Shown: one piece after another, positions 47,701-60,258 of the stretch
How positions within the stretch are numbered: position 1 is the stretch's first letter
Layout of the letters: every line of letters starts with the position of its first letter
Assembly: GCA_026874595.1 (NCBI GenBank)
Contig: CM049308.1
Span: 15,870,001 to 15,934,000, forward strand
DNA length: 64,000 nt
Direction of reading: 5' to 3'
Source of the DNA: Sipunculus nudus
Lineage: Eukaryota > Annelida > Sipuncula > Golfingiida > Sipunculidae
Position numbers and translations under genes: made by a program
Notes under the pieces: model-generated
Databases searched by the model: none
Told to the model about the DNA's origin: nothing
What the model saw: only the letters and a program-made list of their open reading frames with translations

Positions 47701-50700
47701 CTGTAAAATCTAAGAAAATGCAGTAAGAAAAAAAATAAACAAAATCCGATATAGTTTTTTGGATGACTGATTATTTGCAAAAAAATTGGTGATGCTAGCT
47801 CCTGCCGTTTTTGAGATAGCTATGGTTAACGTACAGAAGCCGCACAACACCGCACCATCGCATAAGCTCACAGGTTCGCTAAAAATATAGCTATCATTCT
47901 GTTTATTACCACCATATATTTGTTTTGATGAGAGTGGAGTGGTCAACCAGCGAACATTAAAAAGTAGATTTAAGGCACATATAAGATAAAGAACTTTGAC
48001 ATTACAAACTGCTCCGTCAAATTTGAGAGTTCACAGAGGGTTTTGGGAGGGTACGTACCAAAAAATAAGTATAATCAAACTGAATCAACTCACAGGTTTA
48101 TAATCAATTACAATTTAATCAAGGGCCTGCAATGCAATGCATCATTACTTCAATGCATTGTAACAACTCTACTACTGACCTACCATTGTGATGTTTATTA
48201 TCATGCAGAGCTATAGTTGTCATGTAAAAACTTTAATGCTCCCAAGGGAAGTTCAACAGAATCATCTTTGGTTCAAATCTAAATCCGATTATACTAAACT
48301 TGTTTACTTTACTCTGGAATTGGACACTTGCATCCACACTGTAATTCCCTTCAGATAAAAGCCAAAATTTGTTTAAATGGCTGTTCCCACTTGGTTGTTA
48401 ATCCGATTGACTGTGCTGCAAAAAGTGATACTTTGCGGTAAGGATTCAGTCAAATGGGTGCAAAACTGGCCCAAAACAGACTAGAAAAGGATGAGCCAGA
48501 ACACACAAGGAATCATTTTACTGTATACGTAGACTACTGTAGACCAAGCAGACTGACTGTGGATCAATCTGATACAGATTAGTGGCATGGTGCCAACAGG
48601 GTAATTTGATTCATCATCTGGATCATTTGCTTGTGTGGATATGCCCTATGTTAAAGTGTAAACGTGCTTCCATAAAAATGACCAGGACTTCAGTCAATCA
48701 TAACAATGATAACAATCATTCAATAATTTAAGTTGTGTTATATTGTTCTTCATGATGCCTGTGGCTTCATCTAACCAATTTTCATAAAAAATCTGTTCAA
48801 TACCTTTGTGCATTTAAAGTAACAAGCAAAAGAAATATGAACAAATGAACTTTCTCTTGGCAGAGTCAAATTTGTGTTCAAGAAAGTTGATGCCTCATGT
48901 AGTCACAACAGACAGCTCTCAGGTTGATTAGTTCTACTCTCCCCACCAGATGTCAGCACCTGCTCAAATCACCTGACTCCATTATGAATGAAAATGTGGG
49001 ACTCCACTGGCATGTAAAACCACAAAGGTCAAGGTTTACTGGCACATGGTGATCTCACCACACTCAACTGTATTCAGTTAAAAATCAAAACTGTTCATTG
49101 TTGGAATAAGTGTTTATAACCAGAAGGAATTATACTTAAGTATAAACTCTTGATAACCGAAACAATGTGTTCCTCTGTCCCCACATGTATGATCCACAAC
49201 GTACGTACCATGGCCCTTTGAAGTATGCTTGGTAATGTGATATTGATTATTATGTTACTAGCAAAACTCATAATGATGAAAAATAAAACAATACTCCCAG
49301 AACAGCTTCACACTATATAAGGTGTCCTGTTGGGAAAATTCTTATGTACGTGTATATACTGTAGGCATATCCACCAAACAGGTTGATGTCAATGCTATCA
49401 GACTTTATATCAATGCTGTAGACTTTTAACAAAATTCTTGAATATCACATTCAGTGCCTTTATTATAGTCTTTTAAACACATTTTTTTTTCACATCTTTT
49501 CATCTCTGTACACATGTATTTATGTGTACATGTATTTGTGTCATGATAATCTTCAGGGATGTAATTGTGAGACAATGAACAAGACTTTGTTTTGTGTCCA
49601 AGCTCCATACATCAAGGGATGTATGAATTATTGGCATTACATACTGATAAATTGCAGATTGTATAGTGTGTGTATGTGTGTGTGTTTGAGTTGTATGAAT
49701 TCCTCTGCACTCAGCTTGGTCATCTTGGTTGAGGACTGCTACACTGAAGCTAGTGCACTGTATTGATTGTAGTGTGTAGAGTAGGGCCACCTGGTGACTG
49801 AAAGCCAAATTATTGTCAATGTAATATCTGTGGTTGGCCATAATCACACAGATGGTTTCATCAATAATATAACAACAGCAGAAGGTGAAAACAACAATCA
49901 TGAAATAGACTAAAAAAAGGCTCAGCTGAAAGTATGAGAGGCAAACAGCTAAATCACAACAGAAAATAATAATAAAAAAAATATAATTAAAAAAGAAAAA
50001 AAATTTACATCTTCACAGGCACCTTCAGTAACCTTTGTTTAAGACTTCTGAATATTTTGAATAATGTAAGACAATGTGACATAGCCTATACAGTGGACAT
50101 TGACCCTTTGTAAGAAGTATAATCCCTGTATACCAAATAAATTGATTCAACATACCCCAGTAGCTGCAGAATGACACAAGTTAGAAGAGTTCAGCTGAAA
50201 CTGGAATATGGCTGCCATGGACTTAATGAAGGAATTAAAAATAGGTTGCAATGAAACCAGTATAAAAATCATTTTAAAAAGTATAAAAATAAGATATGAA
50301 ATATTTTGACATTTTAAAGGAAATATTATTGTACAAGATGCTGGTGACAATCTTCAGGGATGATATCTACATGAAGTGAAGAGCTATGTAGAACAAGTCC
50401 ATAGCAAATATTTGGAAAAGAAAACTTTCATGAAAAAGGAATAAACTTAAAATATAAAGTGGCAGTACTAGCAGCGAACCAGTGTACAAGTCATCAACTT
50501 TCAGACATGCTAACCCCTGATCTATTTAGACAGCTAGGCGTCAAAACCAAAATGACTGGTATTAGCTTGTAACAGGCATCTCAATGTTGTCATGTACAGT
50601 GTGTACCAAAACACAAATTGTTCACATACACACATACATGGATCTTAAAAATACCAATCAACAGTGTAGGTTGCTTGATTCCATTGATATTGATCAAATA

Positions 50701-53700
50701 TTTCATAAGATTCATTGCAAATAATGTCAAATTTAACATTATATCAGTCAATAAAATTCAAGTGAATAGTAAGTGAATAGTCTTCCCTTGCCACCATTGT
50801 TGCCAGCCTTTACCTCACTCCTGCGTCCCCTGGTGGTGTAAGCAACTTCTTAAGGTTACTTTTTTCTTGAGCAATGAACAGGAACATTTCGTGTTCGTGA
50901 GCAAAACGGTCAGGTTCATGAACAGAGGTACGTATGAACAGGAACATGTCTGTGGAATGAAAACATGCTATGGTGTGATTAATATACAATGACCACTTTT
51001 TTAAGTCCAATGGTCCAACATCATCAAATGAAAACTGTATCATGACTGCTAGCAATGGCAGTGGTCAACACTTGATACGATGAGCAATAGTGTGCTCACC
51101 ACCAAACATGGTTTCACTTTTATGAGTTCCATGTAGTACCTGCGAGGTGTTAGGAAACCTTCACAATGGGGGGTATATGGTACTGGTAGATCCTTTGGCC
51201 TGTTTAACTGTTTATGGAGTGTGCTGTTAAGAGTACAATTATGGCAGCCACTGTAAATCTTTATAACAAATGATGATGACAAATTTGTCATTGGCCAACC
51301 AATCTGAAGGGTGGTCTGCCAACAAAGCTGACACTGAAAAATAAGACACTGATCTCATAAAACGGCCAGAAACATTGAGTAATTGAGCAATAACGCCACC
51401 TGCTGGACAACTTTACAGAGGTTGGACTGTCACAGGATGATGAGAACTGCTACGTCTTGGGACCAACCAAATCTGATGACACATAACCATCAGAATTACC
51501 TGCATTCCACCAAAAAATATGCTTAGTTTTTGGTTGTTTAACTGAAGATACCAGTGTCTTGAGTTATGGCAGTCAACATGCACGTCAACTGTAAACAAGA
51601 ACACCGCAAAGGTGTATAATACACCCCTTGTACCTCTTGTGACCTCTGACCTAATTAAATATGAATTTTGCCTACAAAAGAACTCAGGAAAGAAAATATA
51701 GGGTTATATGGTGAGTTTCGTGAAAATCTATCAAAGCCTTGGTAACTTACTTTAGGCATCTGATTTCAGATTGGGGTTAGCTAAGCTAAGATTGAATTCA
51801 GAACTGAGTTATCTTATAACTCAGATGAGAGTGAGGTAAGCTTTCAACTGAGTTTATATCTGACCTAAGATAAAGTGAGTCAGCTGAGCTTACAATTAAG
51901 TTAGTAGAGTGTAAATATTCACTTACATCAGGCTGTCATTTTGGTGTCTAAATGAAATATATTTAGTCCTTGGAAAAGCAAAATTAGTTCCTTAACTTTT
52001 ACTGAGCTCATTTTACATTATTAGTGTGGCAGAAATTAGAAACTACGCAAAAACAGATCCTTAATAAATATCCCCAAGGGAACTGAAATATTATTTAGAT
52101 TTTCACAATGAGAGAAGATATTTTCCCCCCCCCCCATTATTATCTCCTTTTTCAACCTAAGAGAAGATGATGTTTTCCTTCCTCCATCATCAGAGAGTCT
52201 ATTGCATCTCACTCCAGCATCGGCGACCTGGACAGCATCACTATCAGCCCTGGAGAAGAACACCCTGGATCCAACTAGCAGCCTGTCAGCAGCGCATTGA
52301 TTAGTGACCGAGCTGTAACGTCCTGCGAGTCAGGAAGGAGTAATTTGATTAATTAAGTAATCACATATACCAATGACCCGACAGAATCAGGTTCGCTCAT
52401 AAAATATGTGTTTGACATTTTTAGGGCGCACATTAGCACATCTTGGGACGCCCGCCAGATTGAACACCCTTTTTATGATGGAGGAATCTTGCTGACAGGC
52501 CTGGCTTACTAGATGGACTGCACTTGCTTTGCCTGGCCTAAGAAAAAAATACATGAATTCAATACCTATGGGTCAGATGTAGTGAAGGTAAGCTAGCATC
52601 AACTCAATTACCTTTGAAGGACTGACGCAGTTGTGTATAAAAATAGCCTCTAAATGGATTAGTACCTGCTGGAGCCTTGCTGAAAGCCACGAAGGCTGAC
52701 AACATGGGGGAGTCCAGTTATTGTACAGCCATATGTCTGCCTACAGAGTGGCAAGTCATGTTGGGTGATGTTTAATACGCTGGGCCAACAAGCCTTTCTG
52801 GCGACAAACATGGCCTCCAATTGATTCTTCTGCTGTTTATGTCCTGATGTCCACAAATATTTTAAATCACCAATCACAAACCCAGCTCTGCCTAGCCACA
52901 GGAATGAGAACTTAAATCAATAACAGTTGATTGTGAGACAAGAACTGAGTCCAGAGGAAGCAGCCAATGTTATCTGGATAGCTCAGTGTAAGTGGTGCTC
53001 CAAATCACAGAGAGCGCAAGTATTCCATGGTACCCCTAAAAGGCTGAAGAAAGACTTGATATATATGTAAAAGTACACTGAAAAAAAAATTTAATAAGCA
53101 AGGAAGAGGAGCTATGTACTTAACTGACCTCATGACACCTGGTGCAAAAATTTTGAGGTAAAGACACTAAAAACTCCAGTGAAGGCCAACATGAGCTTAA
53201 ATATCGGACAACAGATCATCCCCTACAGAGACTTTTCAGTATCTATTGGGGCATATTCTTGAAAAACAGTGTAAATATAATAATGAGAAAATAACCAAAA
53301 TTTAACTTTTGTCCAGAGCTTGTCTAAAAATACACGACCTAAAGTAATTGGTAAAGGGTTCTTTTAGTGCATTTTGGCTTCTTGGTATCAACAGTTATGA
53401 AAACACTCATGAAATCAGAAAGTCGAGAAAATCATGGGAGTTCGAGACAAGAAGTCAAGACCAGAGATGCAGCAAGAAGAACCTGGCTAGCTTAGAGAAA
53501 TTGGCATTCTAATTTACATTCACTGAAAAATTCAAATTTTGTCATTTTTTAAACTGTGAAATAAATAAACCTCTTCACTGTTTGAGAAAATATTCAAGGA
53601 AATAGTCCTTAAAATTTGATCTTAGCAGAGTTAAATGTTGATTTAATGTCAGATCTTTAAAGCCATTACATGCTTCTAACCTCATAATGGGAACACCAGT

Positions 53701-53990
53701 ATAAAAGAAATAATTCTCTTTTTGAGCAAATAACAAGAAATGATCTTTTGTCTAGTACAAAACTTATGTCATATGATTTAATACTTGACAACAGTTTGTA
53801 CACCAAACAAATGATAATGTTAACATCTGGTGAAGAAATAGTCAAGAACATTCTTTTGCAAGAAACGATCAAGAAAATCATCAAGAAAATAGCCTCTAGC
53901 TTGTTTTATATATGTGAATATGCCTACATTGAGTCATCACAGAATTATGACAAAAGTTTTTATTTATTATCATGAATGTTTTACAATTGA
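47701..53990. other. upstream intron or flank, no exon recognised
   Basis: No DEP N-terminal exon found. It contains a 75-bp repeat at 48090-48165 that recurs inverted at 54386-54460, one family C unit at 51605-51740, and a poly-C tract at 52126-52136. Short ORFs have no family motifs. Confidence 0.45.
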
Positions 53991-53994
53991 CTAA

Positions 53995-54375
53995 AGGTGT
54001 GAAGAGGAGCAGGCCAGGACTGCAGACTAGATCAAGCATGCCAGGACTGCAGACTAGATCTAGCATGCCAGGACTGCAGACTAGATCAAGCATGCCAGGA
54101 CTGCAGACTAGATCTAGCATGCCAGGACTGCAGACTACATCTAGCATGCCAGGACTGCAGACTAGAACTAGCATGCCAGGACTGCAGACTAGATCTAGCA
54201 TGCCAGCACTGCAGACTAGATCTAGCATGCCAGCACTGCAGACTAGATCTAGCATGCCAGCACTGCAGACTAGATCTAGCATGCCAGCCCTGCAGACTAG
54301 ATCTAGCATGCCAGCACTGCAGACCAGATCTAGCATGCCAGGACTGCAGACCAGAATTAGTATGCCAGGATGTAC
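53995..54375. repeat. 27-bp minisatellite, about 14 copies
   Basis: Unit gccaggactgcagactagat + ctagcat, with single-base variants (ggact/gcact, atct/atca). It contains the palindromes AGATCT, GCATGC and CTGCAG. 27 is a multiple of three, so three frames stay open and give MPGLQTRSS-type nonapeptide repeats on one strand and LDLVCSPGM or HARSSLQSW types on the other. No start context or splice sites support a protein. Confidence 0.95.
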
Positions 54376-54385
54376 ACAAAAATTA

Positions 54386-54465
54386 GTGGTGTAACAATGC
54401 ATTGAAGAACTGATGCATTGAATTGCAAGCCCTTGATTAAATTGAAATTGATTATCCACCTATGA
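54386..54465. repeat. dispersed repeat, inverted copy of 48090-48165
   Basis: gtaacaatgcattgaag, gcccttgattaaattg and attgattat are found in reverse complement at 48090-48165. Ends are not delimited. The composition resembles the termini of hAT MITEs. Confidence 0.6.
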
Positions 54466-57059
54466 ATCGATTCATTTTGATGATTATTTTGTTGCATGTA
54501 CCAGCCTGAAGTCCTCCATGAGATCTCAAATTTGCTGGAGCAGTTTGCAATATTGAAGCTCTTTTTCATGTACGTGGCTTAAATCTACTTAAAACATTCG
54601 CTGGTGGACCACTCCACTTGCATAAAAACATATTATATGGGGGCGACAAAAAAATGTTCAGCTACATTTTTCTTTTTTTTATTTGCTGATATTAACTTTC
54701 ATTGACTTTGGTCAAATTGCTTTTATTTTTAGAAAAGTCAGAATTTAATCGAGAATTAAATGGAAGGTAAATAATTGATAACTGAATAAATTCTAAGGGC
54801 CCCAACAATTCACAGGCCTAACAAAAATGCATGTTAATACTGTACCAAAAGAAGGGGGCATACATGCCCTTATCATCCCCTCTTCCTATTCTTCTCTTGC
54901 CTATGGGAGGTTAGGTAAAACCAAACCTAATGCAGATCGTAAGAATACCCATACTGTGTTCATAATATACACTGTAATCAAGCAAGGCAGGGATGAATCA
55001 TGTATTATTGTCATTAACAGAATGCTTATTGCCTGCGGGGTATGATAAACCCATACCATGATGTGTCTCCTGGGCCGGCCTGCCTAGATGATTCCGGCAA
55101 CGAGCCACATGTGGCTTTGTGCCAGTACATCAAAGGCCCGTCAAGGAGCCTGGATTATCCTTCCCAGTCAATCAAAATCCTGACACATGCTATCCATAAT
55201 ACAGGTCATGTACCCAAAAAATATTTCAAATCTAAAACGTATCCTTTAATGCATTGTACAGTCACACACTGATGCATCTACTGTGGTTTTACATGGGATT
55301 TTAGATTTACATGATTTTTACTTTTTCACTGTTTCGTGAGGTTTCAGTTTCCTAAACAGAGCATATGCATTATATTAATTATTCAATATATGCACAAAAA
55401 ATCATAACAGTTTGGCAAGGATGAAAGGGAACTTAAAACAAGTGGAAGCTCCGCTTTATTACTGGCAAATAATATATAATATCTAATAGAATTTATAAAA
55501 TCAATCTATGATTTATGGGTGACATAACAGATGTTTTATTATTTATGATGTTGTTCTTTTGAGTTTAAATGCTGCAGACATGTTCAACATACATGATAGG
55601 AAAAGAGGTAGAGTAGAGTAAATGAAGAGATAAGAAAGTACAGTATACAAAGAGACTACTAAATAAACGACTATTCTGCTATGCAGATAGTACTTTGTAT
55701 TCACAAAGGTTTTTTATTTCACAATAATTGCCCTTTCAAAAGTATTCTAAATTTTAAATCCTTGTGAACAATAACAAACCACAGTATGTTGTTTGTAAAA
55801 TTAATATGCACCCAAACAGCATGAACCTGACTCGCCAGGAGGGTATGTGCGCATTCCCATTCATGTGTGTGTTTGTGTGTGTGTTTGTGTTAATTCTATT
55901 GATGTCACACAGACTTTCACCCAAATAAATAAGACAAAAAGTAAAAAGGTTGGTTTCGCAGGTATTGCATGTGTCAATTCGATCCTCCACATTAAAAATT
56001 TTAAATTTTATTATCAGTTGAAATCTATCAATTTTAATTTTATAACATAATAAAATTTATATAAAATTTTGTTTTGGTATGTTGTGTTTTTACCTGTTTA
56101 GCAAAGCAATACTGTTATTTTTATATTGTCCCCTGATCTACCTCTATAAATTTCAACTTAGAATGAAGAATGAAGGCATTGGCTGAGGTATGTGCTCTCT
56201 GAACGCATTCAAACACGAATGAAGACCATGGATCTTACAGATCAAGAACTCGCAAAGGGATCTGAGTGCACAAGTGACTGATCTCAATAGGATACAATCT
56301 AACAACTCGTCAGTGATGCCGTAACCATACCATTATGATACTCCAGGCTAGAAGGTGACTAACCTAACAGTGGGACCATTTTGTCACTGAAGGGATTACA
56401 GTCGCTTCCATGTAGATAACACAATAACAGTCAGCACAGAGATCAAACTTGAGAAAATCAAATATGGGCTAACTGGATGCTGGCCTGAGTAATTGTTTTA
56501 TCCAATGAAAGCTGAGAAATTCCCAGTATCAGCGTGTTAATCGCATGAGGCAAAGCCAATGTCCCACTGCAGCAATGAGGCATCCTTGAACTCCACAGAA
56601 CAGCTCTGGGTACAGACAAAGTTCCCCTGTCAGAACCCCCCCCCCCCCCCCCGGCCAATAAAAAATATAATCAAACAAAAAATCAACCTGCAAAAGCTTT
56701 CCCCCTTCATCCCCAAATCCAAAAACCAAAGTATAAAGGATTAAATGTTATATGATTTAATACTTTTCAATTAAGTAATTATTTATTATTATTATATTAT
56801 AAAGGTAGTTAACAATAAATATTTAATTCCTTAGGCATAAGGCTGCTCAATCATGCTCTTAAGTAATATATGATGAGTAAATTGCTAATTGTAACCCCAA
56901 AAATATGAAATCAACCACAGTAATTACTATATTTAAAACAATTCTTCAACAAAATATATGAATCTGTTTGGCAATATATTAATTGGGGTGAGGAATACAA
57001 TCATTTACATAAAGCCATAACATTTTGGGTATGCATGATTCCAGAACTATCTCCATATT

Positions 57060-57090
<31 letters not shown>

Positions 57091-59870
57091 GAGGGAGATA
57101 GACTTTATCTGACTTTTGACTTGGAGATTGGGGGTATTGGGCTGGGGAGTATTGTTTTCGGGGGTGATTCTGTCCTACACCCCAAAAGCCCAGCACAACA
57201 ACATGGCCGTCTCCAATTTAATTTCCTGCTCGGCTGTCTGTGGGTCAATACTTCATCTATTCCGGCATGACATGCTGGGAGGTGACTGGATCTCACTTGC
57301 TTCTGCAGCTTTGGGTTGACCTGATATTAAGAACCAGTCCGAGGAAGCAAACTGCAGCCAGCTCTTTGAATTCTGATTCTCATATATCTTATTTCTTCTC
57401 CAGCACACTGTGTGGCAGCACTAACAGGTATAAGTCACATATAGTTTCATTATAAAATGTCGACATTATACTTGGATTTATCATAAAACACCCCTGAGTT
57501 TAACTGCATTTATTTATTGGATATGGATATACTGTATTGTAAAATATCTGCAAACCCAGCACCAGAAATGCATAGATTTCCATACATCACATGGGTACTA
57601 CATATCTAAATACTTATACTAATTGATCAGTTCAATTATGTAGCAGAAACGAGTGTTCTCTGTGCAATAAATGTGTGCACTCTACCTGCACTTAAAAATT
57701 TACAGGCAGGAAAATTTGTGTACTATGCATGCTGCAAATGGGTATAATGTCACATACAGGAAACACATGAGATGTTCATGAATGAAGGAGTATGGTTCAT
57801 CTGTGCCATACATGTTACAAATGTAGGTACCAATTATATATATGCCAATGCTAGATGTCCTTGTTGAATGTCTTTCGATTAATTTAGCAGGGCCCTCACA
57901 AGTTATAACACATGGTCCTGGATATAAACAAAGTGAACAGCCTGTGTGCTGTGGGATCTGCATTTTCAAGCCTATATAATTTTATACGGCCTTCTATGAT
58001 GGGACGTATTATGGTACACCCACCATCTGTCCATCCATCCATTATCTGTTAGTGCCACCGTGATAACTTAACCAGGAATACGATGGATTTTGAAAATATA
58101 AACCAATATAATATTTCACTTAGTTTGATTCCCTGCAAAATTCATATGGATATTCATTAGCTCAATACAGTTTCTAAGTTGAATTTAATTCTCTGAAAAA
58201 TTCATGCATATTTTATGAGTTTAGAGGTCACAATACATAACATGGGCATATTATGCACATTTGTGGTGCTCTTGTTTTAAAAGGTTTAATTAAGAGATTA
58301 TATTTTGTTAACTGCTGACAGATAAGCCCTTTAAATTTGTGCACTCTCTGTGACATGTGTTATCTTAATAATCATATGTCATGAGTCATCCTTTGGTTTG
58401 TATGGTAATTAACAAATGCAAACGGGTGGTAAATTTAAAACAGTTACAATAACAACAGAATGCATTTTTATTTGGTGACACTGAAAGGCTGTGGTAGAGG
58501 CAAGATTACTGACATTTGTCCGCTTCTTTTAGTTCAGTTAAATGTTGATTGTTAATAATTATTTTCAAGATGATATGACTTCATACATAATTGTTAATGA
58601 TCAATGAAAGATGAAACTAGATTATTTTAATATGAAAGGCAACAACCAATTATGATGTATTTAATTAATAGTAAGCTGACTGCAGGATATATGCCTAAGA
58701 AACATGCACATACGGTGTAAAAAAGGATGTGTTTCCCCTCCCTGAGGCCTCCCTACCCAAATGTGAGGGCCACCAGTAATCTGTGAACAGTTTAAGAATT
58801 ATAATGTACACAAATGTACGGCATACTACGTATACCATCCATGTGACAAACAGATGTGTGAAAAACATGGGGGCTAGAACAGATATGGTTCATTCACAAT
58901 ACTGTTGGGAAGAAATATCTTACCCAGGTGGGAAGAAATATCTTACCCAGGTGAGTAAAAAATGTTCAGGTGTGTAATCTGGACTGATTTACAAGTGTTT
59001 CTTCTCCGTTACATTTTACACTACAATGTAGTTTGTACTCTTTTTTTTTATCTTAAATGTTACCTTCACCAACAAAAGTGACTGAGGCCTTTGTGATCAA
59101 TGTTGTTTGTCCACAAAATATCTTTGAATGTACTTTTAAGGGTTTCAATGAAATATGGTGAGATTGAAGATCATGGGTACAGGAGTTACTGTACAAATTA
59201 CAGGATGGAAAGGTTAAATTTAAGAGTGGATCCCATGTAAACTCATCCCTTTCCGTATAATCTGCAAGAGTTATTGGAAGAACTGTTAAACTAAATAATT
59301 TTTTCCTTAGCCCAAATTTATTTGGAGTTCATTAGGTTATTTTAAAGATAGAGTGTTTTTGATCAAAAGTAGTCAGATAGGTATTTATTATTTCAGCTGC
59401 TGTGTGTGAGGTAACGATGTTGCCACAGTGATGCAATCATAACGAATGTGTGATGAATAATAGCAACAACATAATAATTTAAGTATAAAACAATAAATTT
59501 TTCCTGTTGACAATTAACTGGCAGTGACAGCTGACTAAATGACAGCTTGTCTTGGTTCCACCAAATGCTGAAAAACATTTTCACCAAACTCTGTGGTGAA
59601 CTGAACAATTTTATCCTCAAAGTCATTTCTCTGTATTGTAAGTGATTATGAAGCTGCCTGTGTAATATCCATGATGTACATTTTTTAATGGGCAAATTTT
59701 CAGGCAGATCTGTACATTGATCTAGGTGCTGGTGCAGACTGATATGCACCAGTGTTGTTCCAATTAACTGATTATATCACTGATTGGTTGTTTTCTTTCA
59801 GAGTAACTGAATTGGTTGTAGCTATATGTATATTTGATCACAAAGGATTATGTATTAATAAGCAAAGAAG
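54466..59870. other. upstream intron or flank, no gene recognised
   Basis: Simple repeats: (GT)n at 55864-55890 and 57061-57091, poly-C at 56636-56652, and a perfect 22-bp tandem duplication at 58908-58951 (gggaagaaatatcttacccagg). Segments 55042-55200 and 57170-57420 are less AT-rich than their surroundings but show no exon. The 118-codon minus ORF at 59393-59749 has no recognised domain. Confidence 0.45.
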
Positions 59871-59875
59871 TGGTA

Positions 59876-60147
59876 TTATGTTGAAAGAATATTCCAATTC
59901 TGGACTAATGTAGAAAGAATATTCCAATTCTGAACTTATGTAGAAAGAATATTCCAATTCTGAACTTATGTAGAAAGAATATTCCAATTCTGAACTTATG
60001 TAGAAAGAATATTCCTATTCTGAACTTATGTAAAAAGGATATTCCAATTACGAACTTATGTAGAAAGAATATTCCAATTCTGAACTTATGCAGAAAGAAT
60101 ATTCCAGTTCTGAACTTATGTAGAAAGAATATTCCAGTTCTGAACTT
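59876..60147. repeat. 30-bp minisatellite, about 9 copies
   Basis: Unit tgtagaaagaatattccaat + tctgaactta with few variants (ccagttc, cctattc, aaaaagg). It ends about 110 bp from the inverted-repeat transposon. Confidence 0.95.
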
Positions 60148-60258
60148 TCACCAGCAGACATGTGTCATCAACCTAGCCATAACATAGACCTTTCAGTGGA
60201 CATTCAACATTTGTTATATTATTAGTGTCCCTTATAATTTTACCCATGCCTGCTGTTA

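Noticed and set aside
52036..52263. minus ORF beginning FFSRADSDAVQVADAGVR, considered as an RGS7 5' exon
   Set aside because: The sequence does not match an R7 N-terminus and no donor of the required phase is present.
53896..54459. 187-codon minus and 140-codon plus repeat ORFs
   Set aside because: Both come from the 27-bp minisatellite, whose length is a multiple of three. Repeat peptides on both strands with no conserved family argue against a protein.
59393..59749. 118-codon minus ORF
   Set aside because: Considered as a missing N-terminal RGS7 exon, but it shows no DEP-like motif and no phase-1 donor ending in G at its edge. No other family recognised.
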